Shown: positions 21,889 to 31,383 of the stretch, piece by piece | How the letters are laid out: every line of letters starts with the position of its first letter | Numbering within the stretch: the stretch's first letter is position 1 | Assembly: GCA_002786065.1 (NCBI GenBank) | Contig: NHNY01000031.1 | Location: 373,510-437,509 of the forward strand | Reading direction: 5' to 3' | DNA length: 64,000 bases | Source: Microcyclospora pomicola | Lineage: Eukaryota; Ascomycota; Dothideomycetes; Capnodiales | Made by a program: the position numbers and the translations under genes | The notes under the pieces: generated by a model | Databases searched by the model: none | Seen by the model: only the letters and a program-made list of their open reading frames with translations | Told to the model about the DNA's origin: nothing

Positions 21889-22732
21889 GGCGTGCTTCGG
21901 AGCTTTTCTTACGCGTGGGGGATGCGCGGCGGACATGCGCGTCAGATGGTGGTTTGGGGGCAAAGGAAAGCTTAACTTTCGTGCTGTGCTTCTTTCAAAA
22001 TGATCACAATCATATTCTTCATTCGGTAGGGCGGTGTGAGGGTGGGAGGGATAAACGAATATGTGTTCGTCTCTGCCAGACAAGTAGTGAACGACGTATT
22101 GTTAGTTCGATCCGAGGATCTTCTTCTACATGTGGTGATGGCTTCGTATCATTTCTTTGATTCTGTAAGGAAGAAGTACGTCGATCGATGTAGGCCATGA
22201 GGATGGTTCAGGGATATCTTCGCTGACATTGGTAAGGATACTCTCGAGTCTTGTATGCTCATACTGCATAGCTTTATCAGAATCCCACTGCCCCGAGAGA
22301 AATGGCCTGGAAACTTTTGCTACATACCTACCTACGTACACTCTATCAGTCCTGTAGACGATTTGATCACCCTTACACATGACTCTACACCATCTGAGCT
22401 ACCTCCTGAATACAGATTCCGTTTTCAACGGCCGCCCGCACAAGCACGTTCTCCACTTTCTAGTGAGTAGCGTCTAAATTTCCATCGTTCTGCCTCTCCA
22501 TTCATGCGTATACAAATACGCATCTCGTCCATACTGCTGTAGTTTCTTGCCGTACAGGTCCCAGCTCTTGACCTTCCAGATCTGAAAAGCAAACGCCGTA
22601 CGCCGCATGAACCCGTCTCTTTTCCCGCTACTCCCGTAGCATCGCTTCAGTGTCTAAGACATGATCATAAACATCCATTGGCGTCTGTAATGAATTGGTA
22701 CTCCGCTCTGCTTTGCAATGTCTGACGATCGA
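21889..22732. other. Intergenic region between convergent genes
   Basis: 844 bp between the CK2 beta stop and the stop of the minus-strand 81-aa gene. It should hold two 3' UTRs. No gene recognised. Confidence 0.4.
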
Positions 22733-23118
22733 TCAATGGCGCCACCACTCCTACAACGCAACCGTCAGCACAATGCCCTTCTTCATACGTCCCCATTGCA
22801 ACCCCGCCCCGAATGCTACTCCCTCTCTCATAACCTCCCACCCCCCTCCCCCCTCTACCCAAAACCTAAGCACACAGTGGAACAACTCACCTTCGCATCC
22901 CCCACCAACTCATTCGCCGCATCGGCGCCCAGCGTCGCGCCGAACCCCCACACGGCAGCGTGCACCGCCTGCCCGCCGTACATGCGCAGGTAGTGGTGGG
23001 ACTCGTGCTTGTTGGCCTCGTGGTGGAAGATGGAGCGGTCCTGCGACGGGGTGTCGTGGTCGGAGGGCGGGACGCTGTTGTTGTTTTGCGGGTGGTGTTG
23101 TTGCTTGTGGTCGGGCAT
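22733..23118 (-). CDS. Small protein of unknown function, two exons
   Basis: Exon 1 (23118-22891) encodes 76 residues. A GTGAGT donor follows, and the best acceptor is TTGTAG at 22751, giving a 140-nt intron and a six-codon last exon (22750-22733, EWWRH then stop); total 81 aa. The first 30 residues are polar and rich in His, Gln and Asn. Then comes HHEANKHESHHYLRMYGGQA, followed by a Gly/Ala-rich segment (VHAAVWGFGATLGADAANEL) that could form a glycine-zipper helix. No signal peptide. The family is not recognised; a faint likeness to small CipC-like stress proteins is too weak to use. The strong donor at the end of an orderly reading frame supports the gene; the tiny last exon is less sure. 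Confidence 0.5.
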
Positions 23119-24311
23119 GGTGGGGGTTTGGTTGGGTGGTCCGCTGGATCGACAAGATGGGTCTTCTGGGGTCCGTAGCGTGGATGGTAGGGTGGCGGGA
23201 ATTGCTGGAGGTCGATGTATCTCGGGCGAAGGAGAGTTTGGATTGTTTAGACAGGTCTGGTTTTGTGGTAAGGTGGAGCTGGATTATAAGTCGTTGTCCA
23301 TGAAGTATAATGGATGCACGTCATTGGAGCTTCTAACCGGTTTGGGGCGGGCGCGGATTTAAGGTAGCCCCACTATTGGATGAGAGGACATCAATGCCTC
23401 AGCACGCCCTAGAAGAAGGGGTAACACAACCGCTCGACGGCACAATATGAATATTGAGTTGCTGGAGTCGACAGCGGAGCTCAGAGTCTTCCGCTCCAGG
23501 CAGATAGCGATATGTTTGCCCGCGGCTATTTGTTGGAGTTGGATTTCCAAACCACTCGTCCGCACGAGTACCCAACAGTGGCACAGCAGGCCAGGCCTTA
23601 TTATACATTCATCTAGACAGTCATTTAACGGCACTTTCGCTCCAATCGAGTCCCAGCAATGTTTCGTTTGTATTCGCTTTAGATTCGTATCTTCATGTAT
23701 TGATCATGAATCGCGTTGAAAAAGGGCACATAACATTGCTGGGAGCATTACACAGCTGGGTCGATACTGATTTAATGAGCATATGATCTGTATCGATGGC
23801 GATTTCAAGAAGCGAGCATCACGACAATGAATGATCGAAGCGCAATGCAAGTCGAGTTGCACGATCGTCGGAGATCGTGTTACTGGTATCTTGCCCCGAG
23901 CCCTTCGCTCCGGAGCTAGCTCCGCGAGCCAAGAGATGTTGATCTCGCAACCAGCTGTTGACCATGGGGCGAGCGAAGATGCTGATGGGCCTTATACGTC
24001 CATGGCTCGTTGGTAGTCTCAAGAGACCGCGCGACCTTGTGGAGTAGCGGAGATTGTCTTCGTCCCGCTTCGACGGCGAGTCTGCAGCCGACCAGACTGA
24101 CGAGGCCCGGAAGTGGCTTCGTGATGGCACAGTCGCTAAGCCTCGACGCGGAGTGGGCTCTCACCTCACCAAGACGATGCAGCAGACCACTATGGTCTGG
24201 ATGTCCGGCGGTGAAAGCTTGAGCTTTTCTTCAAAGCCGAGCACTCCGAGGCATGCACCTGGCCCTTCCAACCACTGGCTCCAGGAATCGGCTGAAACGT
24301 CCGTCTTCGAC
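23119..24311. other. 1.2-kb intergenic region, no recognised gene
   Basis: It lies between the start of the 81-aa gene and the stop of the prefoldin gene, both on the minus strand. A minus-strand TATAAT at about 23288-23283 lies some 165 bp before the 81-aa gene and may be its TATA element. Open frames here lack family resemblance. Confidence 0.4.
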
Positions 24312-24922
24312 TCACGAGCCCTCCCCTCCTGCACCACCCTGCGACCCCGCCAAGACCTTCTGCCGCAACACCTCCTCCACGACCCGCAGGTTATTCGCCT
24401 TGCCATTCACGATGTTCTCCAGGTCCTTGATGTTCTTGCCCAACTCTTCGATCTTGGCCGCGTAAAACTTCTCCGCATCCGCAGCCGTCTTCTCGACGTA
24501 GAAGCCGGTGCCGACGTCGACGAGGACATGCTCCGTGTCCGCGAGGGTGCCAGGGACGTACAGTGACGATGTCAATGGGACGAGTAAGGGCTTGTCTACA
24601 TCCACCCGTAACGCGAACAAGTTGATTAGTTTTCCACAATGTGAAGGGGATATTGCGACAAGGTCGATGCACACCTTTGGAGCTCGCGACGATGCCGTTC
24701 TTCACGCTGACGATGCAGTCGCGGAACTTCTGCTGAGCGGTCCGCAGGTTTTGGTAGGAGTTCGTGAGGTGTTGGACTTCATCGTCCAGCGACTTTTTGA
24801 CTTGGGACAGTTGCTGGCTGGAGAGACTGCCCAGGTCGACTGCGGATCGTGGTCAGCGGGGGTCATACGGTTGGAAGTGAGCAGTAAATCATCTACTCAC
24901 TTTGCTGTCCTCCAGTAGCCAT
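24312..24922 (-). CDS. GIM5: Prefoldin subunit 5 (alpha-type)
   Basis: Three exons, 24922-24901, 24839-24675 and 24595-24312, give 156 aa, the usual length. The first exon is only 22 nt (MATGGQQ plus one base). Its GTGAGT intron of 61 nt joins to IDLGSLSSQQLSQVKKSLDD, and the next 79-nt intron joins NGIVASSK to DKPLLVPLTSSLYVPGTL. The protein is two long coiled-coil helices flanking beta hairpins, with the alpha-prefoldin motif VLVDVGTGFYVEKTAADAEKF in the middle. Known role: one of six subunits of the cytosolic prefoldin chaperone, which hands actin and tubulin to the CCT chaperonin. The tail is Gly-rich. Splice sites are well supported because every exon is needed to complete the family sequence. 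Confidence 0.92.
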
Positions 24923-25203
24923 GGCGCAAAGATGAACGAGGTGTAGTCTGTCGGCGAGGAACTGTTTCCACGTTCGGAAACTTGAATAGACGTGATGTGC
25001 ACGAGCTAACGCTTTGGGGATTAGTCGCCGTCGTGCTGTCCCGATCCGCATACCACAACTGTCTCACTACATCTACAGTAACAGGCTAACCGCACAAGTC
25101 ACGCTTACTTCACATTCACAGCCTGTGTGCTGGGAGGTATAAGTTCTTGAGTGCTCGCGTAGTGAACTCTAACCAACATGACTGCAGTAAGTGCCTCAAG
25201 ATC

Positions 25204-26136
25204 ATGGCGAAGGTTTTCTACTTCTTCTCCCAGCTCCCACTCGAGCTTCGCGAGGAGATCTGGAGTTACTGTCTGCCGCACCGAGTCTGTGAGCTAGACC
25301 TTCCCGCCACCTATGTTACCTTCGCTTCCAAGCACCATAGTTCTCCATCACCATGCAGACTCCAGCATACAACTCATGTGAACAAAAGTCCACCCTTGTT
25401 GACACAAATTTGCCGTGAAGCACGTCGCGTGGCCTTCCGGCACGGGACGTTTGCAAATGTCGAGGACGAGCACTCGGACTGGCCCGAGAACAGTGGATTC
25501 CAGGACTGTGGCAAGATTGAAATGCTATGGAAGGACACGAAGCGAACCACGACACACCTGAACTGGACGCCCCGAGTGGCTGCAGTTACCAAGGTCAGGC
25601 AATACGGGAGCCCAACTCTTTGGCTACTACACCGAGCTGCGGAAGTATCTGACCCACCGTCTATGATGTTGAACTTGATCGACGGCAAATTCGCTCTTCC
25701 GGAGCCTTTCGACAGGCGACTACCCGCCATCCATCGCTCTGGGTGGCGGTTCAGCTTTGAAGAACAGTCTGATATCGAGACTTTGAGGACGCTCACACGT
25801 TGCCTCGTCGTGATGCGTGTGATTGTCATACATTCCGAGCGACGATACGCCGCGGCTGCCGGACTGTTCGGACACCTGGGCGATGCGCGAGTACAGATCG
25901 TCGACGCTACCGAAGAAGCCAGGATCGACATGTTCCTTCGATATGCCAAACGATGCGAACGCAACAAGGCTATCGGGTCTGGTGGGCAAGACATTGGACG
26001 TGGCAAGAAGTGGTCCATCGAGGCGATGGAAGCAAGACTGAAGTATCATGTCCTAGGCAAGTTCTGTGACGAGCGATTGGCAGCGGTGATGCGACCCGCC
26101 ATCATGTTCCGATTATGCACGGAGTGGTGCGGATAA
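25204..26136 (+). CDS. 2EXR-domain protein (fungal-specific)
   Basis: One exon of 310 aa starting at MAKVFYFFSQLPLELREEIW, which is the 2EXR signature (F-x-x-F-x-x-LP-x-ELR-x-x-IW). It is followed by SYCLPHRV and, further on, PPLLTQICREARRVAFRHGTF, the second conserved 2EXR part. The domain covers about residues 1-90. The rest (RVAAVTKVRQYG, LRTLTRCLVVMRVIVIHSE) shows the loosely conserved body of these proteins. They are numerous in Pezizomycotina and of unknown function; some resemble F-box proteins. An alternative start at 25178 with a 47-nt intron would give MTALPLELREEIW, but it would remove the conserved FYFFSQ part, so the unspliced form is preferred. Confidence 0.72.
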   Translation: MAKVFYFFSQLPLELREEIWSYCLPHRVCELDLPATYVTFASKHHSSPSPCRLQHTTHVNKSPPLLTQICREARRVAFRHGTFANVEDEHSDWPENSGFQDCGKIEMLWKDTKRTTTHLNWTPRVAAVTKVRQYGSPTLWLLHRAAEVSDPPSMMLNLIDGKFALPEPFDRRLPAIHRSGWRFSFEEQSDIETLRTLTRCLVVMRVIVIHSERRYAAAAGLFGHLGDARVQIVDATEEARIDMFLRYAKRCERNKAIGSGGQDIGRGKKWSIEAMEARLKYHVLGKFCDERLAAVMRPAIMFRLCTEWCG

Positions 26137-27515
26137 AATTGGTCATAATCGAGCGAATGCATTCGTTGCGAGACGAGATAAACCAAGATGGATATGATGT
26201 GTACCAGAGTCAAAAGGCATTCCCGCCTTCGTACCTGTGCAGCGCGTGATTGTGAAGCAAAGCTACGTAGACGAGCTGGTGTAGAGGTCGTGTTGTATTA
26301 CACGCTCAGTTTGATCATGACAAGTGAACGCATGAATGTTCGTGGACGCCTGACGTTCTGCTGCCAGTGTCTATCGATAAGCAGGGTGTCTGTATCAGTA
26401 TATCTCCGTCTAAAGTCCGACCGCACTTTAAATGCGAAGCTCTATCAAGCCACCCAGGCAGCTCTGTAACCAGTCTCGTCTGGAACCGCAGGAGGCATGA
26501 GTTTGGGGTTGACAGTCAATCCTTCGCATGAATTCAGCGTTCAAATATGATGTCGGTGCACATGTTCGCAGAAAGATGTGTGCAGTGCGCACAACCCATC
26601 AAAGCGCACATCAGGGCGACGCCGCACATACAAAGAGCATATGATTATATGATGAATACGAGGACACGAATCTCGGATTCACCTGGACGCTAGGGTGAAA
26701 GCATTGCGATCTCGATATGTGGTGGAAAACGGATCCCAGAACGACCGACAAGCGGATTGGATCATGCTCGAAATGACTGCCTGGCGCAGCAACACGCGGC
26801 ACAGACGAGGGATCTGGCATTGAGATTCGACAGGACAAGATATTTGTCCGCGTCGCGATGGCATTGTCCACGAGTGCAAGTCCCACCTTGCCGTAGGGCG
26901 CATGCATGTGCCGGGCTTAGCAGCGGAATTTATCGGCCAGCGGTGTCCCAGAAGGTGAGTCCGCTTCCGTATCTGCACGCCGCCGCGCACGAGGGCCTGT
27001 CGTGAATCGCTGGGGTGGGCTCAGTTGGACTAACTCGATGGTCGCGGCGGCCAGAAGAGATGAGCAGGCGGTGCGCATGAAGCTCAACGTTGGGGAATCC
27101 AACACGCGATTGTCCATGGCAGTGCACCTCAGCGGTTGGATGCTGTAGATGATCGGTTCGCACAGTACGGCCATACCAGGATTGGGGCTGAGCAGGGTGG
27201 AAGGATTCGGCCGCATGTTATTATTCACCGGTGGCTCTCCACTATCTCGAGACTGATCTCAATAGGTCGTGGGAGAGATCTTGGCGGTGATCGTAGAGAA
27301 AAGCAGCCATGTTCATTCTTGACGGCAATCATGTTGTCTGATCAGATGTGATTCATGGAGCTCATGAAGTCTTGCTATGCTGGTGAGTGTTGCTGTACTC
27401 GATGTGTTTGTCCGCTGTTCATGAAGTGTTGTGATGTCCAGGGAGAGTAAAAAGAGGTCAAGGCATGTGGAGGGACGGAAGAACACGACTAAAGTCCCGC
27501 CGGACGCAGCAAGTG
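26137..27515. other. 1.4-kb intergenic region upstream of the CPC1 gene
   Basis: No supportable gene: open frames are short, overlapping and without family likeness. The right end merges into the CPC1 promoter. Confidence 0.4.
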
Positions 27516-27522
27516 TGAGTCA
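27516..27522 (+). promoter_or_regulatory. CPC1/Gcn4 binding site TGAGTCA (CPRE)
   Basis: A perfect palindromic TGAGTCA lies 145 bp before the first AUG of the CPC1 leader (27667). This is the recognition sequence of Gcn4/CPC1 itself. Position and identity suggest autoregulation, which is known for cpcA/cpc-1 in filamentous fungi. Seen directly; function inferred. Confidence 0.62.
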
Positions 27523-27529
27523 CAAGCTG

Positions 27530-27534
27530 ATTGG
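27530..27534 (-). promoter_or_regulatory. CCAAT box (reverse) beside the CPRE
   Basis: ATTGG on the plus strand, i.e. CCAAT on the minus strand, lies seven bases after the CPRE. It is a candidate binding site for the CCAAT-binding complex, but the motif is short and could be chance. Confidence 0.3.
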
Positions 27535-27666
27535 GCTAGCGTGTGCGTGGCCGGCTGCTTACTTTAGCTCAGACTCTGCCGCTTGATTGTCGCCTACTCT
27601 CCTCCTCTTCCAACCTCACCAACACACACCAAACACACACATATACCACTCAGAGACACCCACACG

Positions 27667-27684
27667 ATGGCTGCCTCGTCCTAG
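27667..27684 (+). promoter_or_regulatory. uORF1 of the CPC1 leader (5 codons)
   Basis: The first AUG in the presumed leader opens a five-codon frame, MAASS then stop. It lies in the same frame as the CPC1 body but is closed by TAG. Short first uORFs are a hallmark of GCN4/cpc-1-type leaders, where ribosomes resume scanning after translating them. Confidence 0.6.
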
Positions 27685-27786
27685 CCCAGATCGCCCACCC
27701 TGAATACCTTCCAGATCCACCTCCACCACCTTTTCGAGTCTCCGCAAGGAACTCAGCTTCGCGACCGTCGCCACGACCACTCGCCA

Positions 27787-28977
27787 GTGACCATCCCCCC
27801 GCCGTCCACCACGGCTTCTCAACAATCAACATGGCTCCCACCACCAGCATCAGCAGGCCCCACGCCTCAACCCGTGTTCACACAAGACTTCGATCTGTTC
27901 CAATCCTCGCCCGCTCCGCTCCAGGCAACTCCCCGTCGAGCTCCCTCGCTCGCTTCGACGCTGCAGCCTTCGTTTAACGCTGCCTCCGCGACTGCGTCCC
28001 CACACGCAACCAGCAATCACCACTCAGCCTTGACGAACAACTCTACTCAGCGTCTTCTCCAACGGTCCTCGCGCCCGCCTGTGCCTCTCTTCCACTCCAA
28101 CTCCACCGGTAGCCTAGCATCTGCAGGCAGCATTCCACTGTCTCAATCCGTGATCGATTACCAAGCACTCACAATGGGTGGCGGAGGTACATCATCCCAA
28201 CATTCTTCATCTGTCGCATCCCCTCTGACTCCTCTTTCAGAAATCAACGTCGCCTACGAGGGCACTTTCGGCGATCTCTCTTCAATGGGGGACGCTACGC
28301 TCTTCGATGGTGGCCACAATGACTTTAGCTTTGACCAGCTCATGGACTACAACACCGATGGCTTCACTGCCATCAACGACGGTGTTCATGGTCCGACCGT
28401 CTCTCCTAAGGACGTGTTCAACAATGACTCGGTCCCACCTTCGACTTCTTTCACGAACTTGACGACCCCTGGATCCACCTTCCTCGAAACTCCTGACGAT
28501 GACTACCAGACTTCTCCTCTGTTCGACAGCCTGGTCGCTGACCACACTGGCTCCGACAACTGGTTCCCGCTTTTTGAGCAAGACCACTCTGCCACCATCG
28601 GTGGCACAGAAATGATGCGCTCCACTTCCTCGTCTTCGGGACACCAGATTGTGGTTCACCCCGGCGGCGAGTCTCGTAAGCGGAGTTCCACCCTGGCTTC
28701 ACCCCTCACTTTCAGCCCGGCTGCAAGACATTCGAGCGTTGCTGGTGTTGCTGCCCGCAAGCGTGACAAGCCTTTGCCTGCCATTGTCGTTGACGAGACC
28801 GATGCCGTCGCCCTCAAGCGTGCGCGAAACACTGCCGCCGCGCGGAAGTCACGGGCTAAGAAAGTCGAGGAGCGCGACATCCTTGAGGCTGAGATCAATG
28901 ATCTCAAGCAACAAGTGGCGCACTGGAAGGCTATCGCCCTTGGTCACACCGTCACCAAGATTGAGGATGATGAGTAG
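27787..28977 (+). CDS. cpc1: Cross-pathway control bZIP transcription factor CPC1/CpcA (Gcn4 homologue)
   Basis: The open frame reads 396 codons from 27787 (a GTG) to 28977. The C-terminal bZIP is unmistakable: the basic region ALKRARNTAAARKSRAKK at about residues 341-358, then a short leucine zipper (DILEAEINDLKQQVAHWKAI). The acidic, Ser/Thr-rich centre with FDGGHNDFSFDQLMDYNTDG and DNWFPLFEQD resembles Gcn4-type activation regions. Known role: nuclear activator of amino-acid biosynthesis genes on starvation. The start is unclear. No in-frame ATG exists before 28174 (which would give 267 aa, close to known CPC1 lengths), yet the upstream frame with GPTPQPVFTQDFDLF looks protein-coding. An out-of-frame ATG at 27831 could supply the N-terminus through a one-base shift, or an upstream exon may exist. 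The family call is firm; the first about 130 residues are not. Confidence 0.85.
   Translation: MTIPPPSTTASQQSTWLPPPASAGPTPQPVFTQDFDLFQSSPAPLQATPRRAPSLASTLQPSFNAASATASPHATSNHHSALTNNSTQRLLQRSSRPPVPLFHSNSTGSLASAGSIPLSQSVIDYQALTMGGGGTSSQHSSSVASPLTPLSEINVAYEGTFGDLSSMGDATLFDGGHNDFSFDQLMDYNTDGFTAINDGVHGPTVSPKDVFNNDSVPPSTSFTNLTTPGSTFLETPDDDYQTSPLFDSLVADHTGSDNWFPLFEQDHSATIGGTEMMRSTSSSSGHQIVVHPGGESRKRSSTLASPLTFSPAARHSSVAGVAARKRDKPLPAIVVDETDAVALKRARNTAAARKSRAKKVEERDILEAEINDLKQQVAHWKAIALGHTVTKIEDDE
27831..27977 (+). promoter_or_regulatory. Second upstream AUG frame overlapping the CPC1 coding frame
   Basis: The only other AUG in the leader opens a 48-codon frame beginning MAPTTSISRPHASTR. It is out of frame with the CPC1 body, which it overlaps completely. 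Either it is uORF2 of the regulatory leader, or it is the true N-terminus shifted by one base relative to the body (see the CPC1 entry). Confidence 0.5.
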
Positions 28978-29769
28978 ATGCTCATGCTTCATACCACCCT
29001 GGACTACCACCCCTTCACGAACTCTTTGCGAACTACGATCTTGTCGATGTGATTTGACACCTGCACATTAGTGCTGGTGGTGGAAAAGCTTTCTCTTCAT
29101 GCCGAGCGTCTTTGCACGTCTCTGTCTCTCGTTGATGTTGCAGATTTTCTGCGTTTTTCTTTTTCGGAACTTCATTACCGTCTGATGTCTCCCATTGTTT
29201 TTCTTTGGTTGATGACTCGTGGTCTGTTGTTTTTTGGGTTCACGATCTTCGTCGTGTCATATACAGATTGAACTACTCTTGTTACTTCTATTTGCCTGGT
29301 CATGTCTTCAGTGTCGCCTCGTCATCCCTGTAAACATGTGCGTCTACGCATGACAGTAAGCCCCGTGTCTGATCTTTAGGGTTGTATCAGCGCTTGATCA
29401 CACCACACATGCGACACCGCAACACTTGCACATCTGGTCACGTGATACATGATGCTCGAAGCAAGAAAGCTGAAGACTTCGTTCAGGCATTTGGAGTATA
29501 CATGTCATGTATGAAAAGCTCATGAGCTGCTCGCTTCGACATGGTGCGAATGGGGTAATCCATCCCTCGCATTTCGTCCTGTCTTGTCTCGTCCCGTAGA
29601 TCGCGCGGTTGAGCGCTGATGCCGCGCTCGACGAAGACAGCGGTGCAGCGACCTTTCCTTTACCCAAGCTGCACTGATCGGCGCCTTCTCGCGGTTGGGT
29701 TCGGAGTGTCATGAAAAATGTCTTCACACCACTCGTTTGACCTACAAGCACACAACCTCACGGCGCGCG
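28978..29769. other. Intergenic region between convergent genes
   Basis: 792 bp between the CPC1 stop and the EMP24 stop. The first part, T-rich with several TTTTTC runs, is probably the CPC1 3' UTR. No gene recognised. Confidence 0.4.
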
Positions 29770-30668
29770 TCAGCCCAAAGCGCCCTTGTGATACGAGGGA
29801 CGGGCGGGGTCCTTGACCTCGAAGAAGCGCTTCAGCCACCAGACCTGGAAGACGCCCTCGCCGATGACGACGCCGAGCTGGAAGATGCTCCACCACTTGA
29901 CGCGCCCGTTGGTGCTCTCGGCCGTGTTGCGGTGCGTGCGCTCCCGCACCACGATGTACCCTTGTTCGTCCTTGACTTGCGCCAGGAGCTCGGAGAGTTG
30001 CTTGACTGTAAGACGCCCCGCGAACACGGACGCGGAGGATTGATTAGCTTGGGGAAGTTCTGCTTGCTAGAGAAAAGGGGGGATCGTTTGTGCCGGGGTC
30101 GGCTTACCTTCTTTCTCCAGCGGATCTTGCTGCGCCTCGTGTTCCGGCACGTACACGATACCGTGCACGTTGAAGCTGACCTCCTTGGAGTTGGCTGACC
30201 AGTTCTCGTTGCTGAAGCAGTACTCGTAGCGCCCGTCCGCGGACGCTTCGAAGGAGTGGTCGCCGGAGCTGACGCTGCGCTCGTACACCTGTTGGCTGCC
30301 GGAAGGGTGCGAGATCTACCTTTCCGTCAGCATGCCGTTGTCTTGTAGCAGTCTCCTCCCGAGTTGTCAAGTCCCCAGCTTGTTCGCACGGGAAATGCCC
30401 CCGAGACCAGCCCCCCTGTGCCCAAAATGCATGGGTCGGCGCATTTTAACGGGTGAATGAGATTCGGACTCACCCAGAAATCAATATCCAAGTTCCCGCT
30501 CCCGCCGAACTCGCGATCGCCCACTTGGAACGTCACCGTCATCTTGTCATCCTTGTGGAGTTGCTCGTGGAAGCATTCGCGGGAATGCGCTTTCAGCTGG
30601 ATGTTGTGTGCGTGGCTGGTCGTGAGGAGGGTGACGAGCACCAGGCAAAGGCTGCGGAGCAGCGTCAT
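29770..30668 (-). CDS. EMP24: p24-family cargo receptor (Emp24/p24-beta)
   Basis: Exons 30668-30474, 30315-30108 and 30005-29770 give 212 aa, with introns of 158 and 102 nt. MTLLRSLCLVLVTLLTTSHA is the signal peptide. The lumenal GOLD domain follows: HNIQLKAHSRECFHEQLHKD, GNLDIDFWISHPSG across junction 1, RYEYCFSNENWSANSKEVSF. The two GOLD cysteines are present. The coiled stem is VKQLSELLAQVKDEQGYIVV and RERTHRNTAESTNGRVKWWS, then one transmembrane helix and a short cytosolic tail with the FF motif (KRFFEV). That is the p24-beta (Emp24/TMED2) pattern. Known role: ER-Golgi COPII/COPI vesicle cargo selection. The tail after FFEV is about 15 residues longer than in yeast Emp24. Confidence 0.9.
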
Positions 30669-31383
30669 GATGATTCCCAAACGCCGGAATGTGTGGAAAT
30701 GGGGGAAGTGTTGGTCGTGGAGTTGAGACGGCCACCTTCGTTAATGGGGACAATTGGCCAGGAGGGTCAGACATTCGTGAGCACGTGACATGTGGTTCGA
30801 AGTCTTGGCGGGGACTATCAACGCCGACTTCTACTTCACTCCTTTCTTCCGACACACGATCCAGCTACGATCTGCAATCATACGGTTCAAAAGTCATTGT
30901 CTTATGGACGCCTACTCTTAGCCCTTGAGAGTTTCCCCTGCTTGCATTATCTAGTGCCATCTGCACAAGATGGCTTGTGAAAGATCGGATGTCGAGTACC
31001 TTCCATACTTTGTATCTCAGAGGACCATAGGAGAGCTAGATGTAGACGATGCACGTCGTCTGGCATCACGACACGTGCTTACACCGAGAAAGACCTCGAA
31101 TTCTTGCTTGATGGTAGTTGAATCTATGCAGGACGCTCAAGAGTCGAGGGGCTTTGCTTTCGGTGTAGAAGGTGAGATGAATGGCGCAGAGAACGCTTTA
31201 TTATTGGGCTTGGTAGGGTGTCGCTCCACGTCCAGTACTGCGTTTTCACATGCCAAACAATGAAAGCAGCCTGTTCCGTCTCTTTTCCTTGTCAATCCAG
31301 TCAGCACATTCATTCCTCTCAACCTCAAGACACTTGACTCGTCCGCCATTGAAACAAGAGCTTAATCTTTTCTATCGTGTGTG
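30669..31383. promoter_or_regulatory. Divergent intergenic region, EMP24 / SANT-like gene
   Basis: 715 bp between divergent starts. Open frames inside are short; no recognised operator. Confidence 0.35.

Noticed and set aside
22695-23303. 202-codon plus-strand frame
   Set aside because: Low-complexity composition and antisense to the 81-aa gene; no homology visible.
24054-24566. 170-codon plus-strand frame
   Set aside because: Antisense to the last prefoldin exon.
25178-25236. Alternative start with a 47-nt intron for the 2EXR gene
   Set aside because: It would remove the conserved FYFFSQ part of the 2EXR motif.
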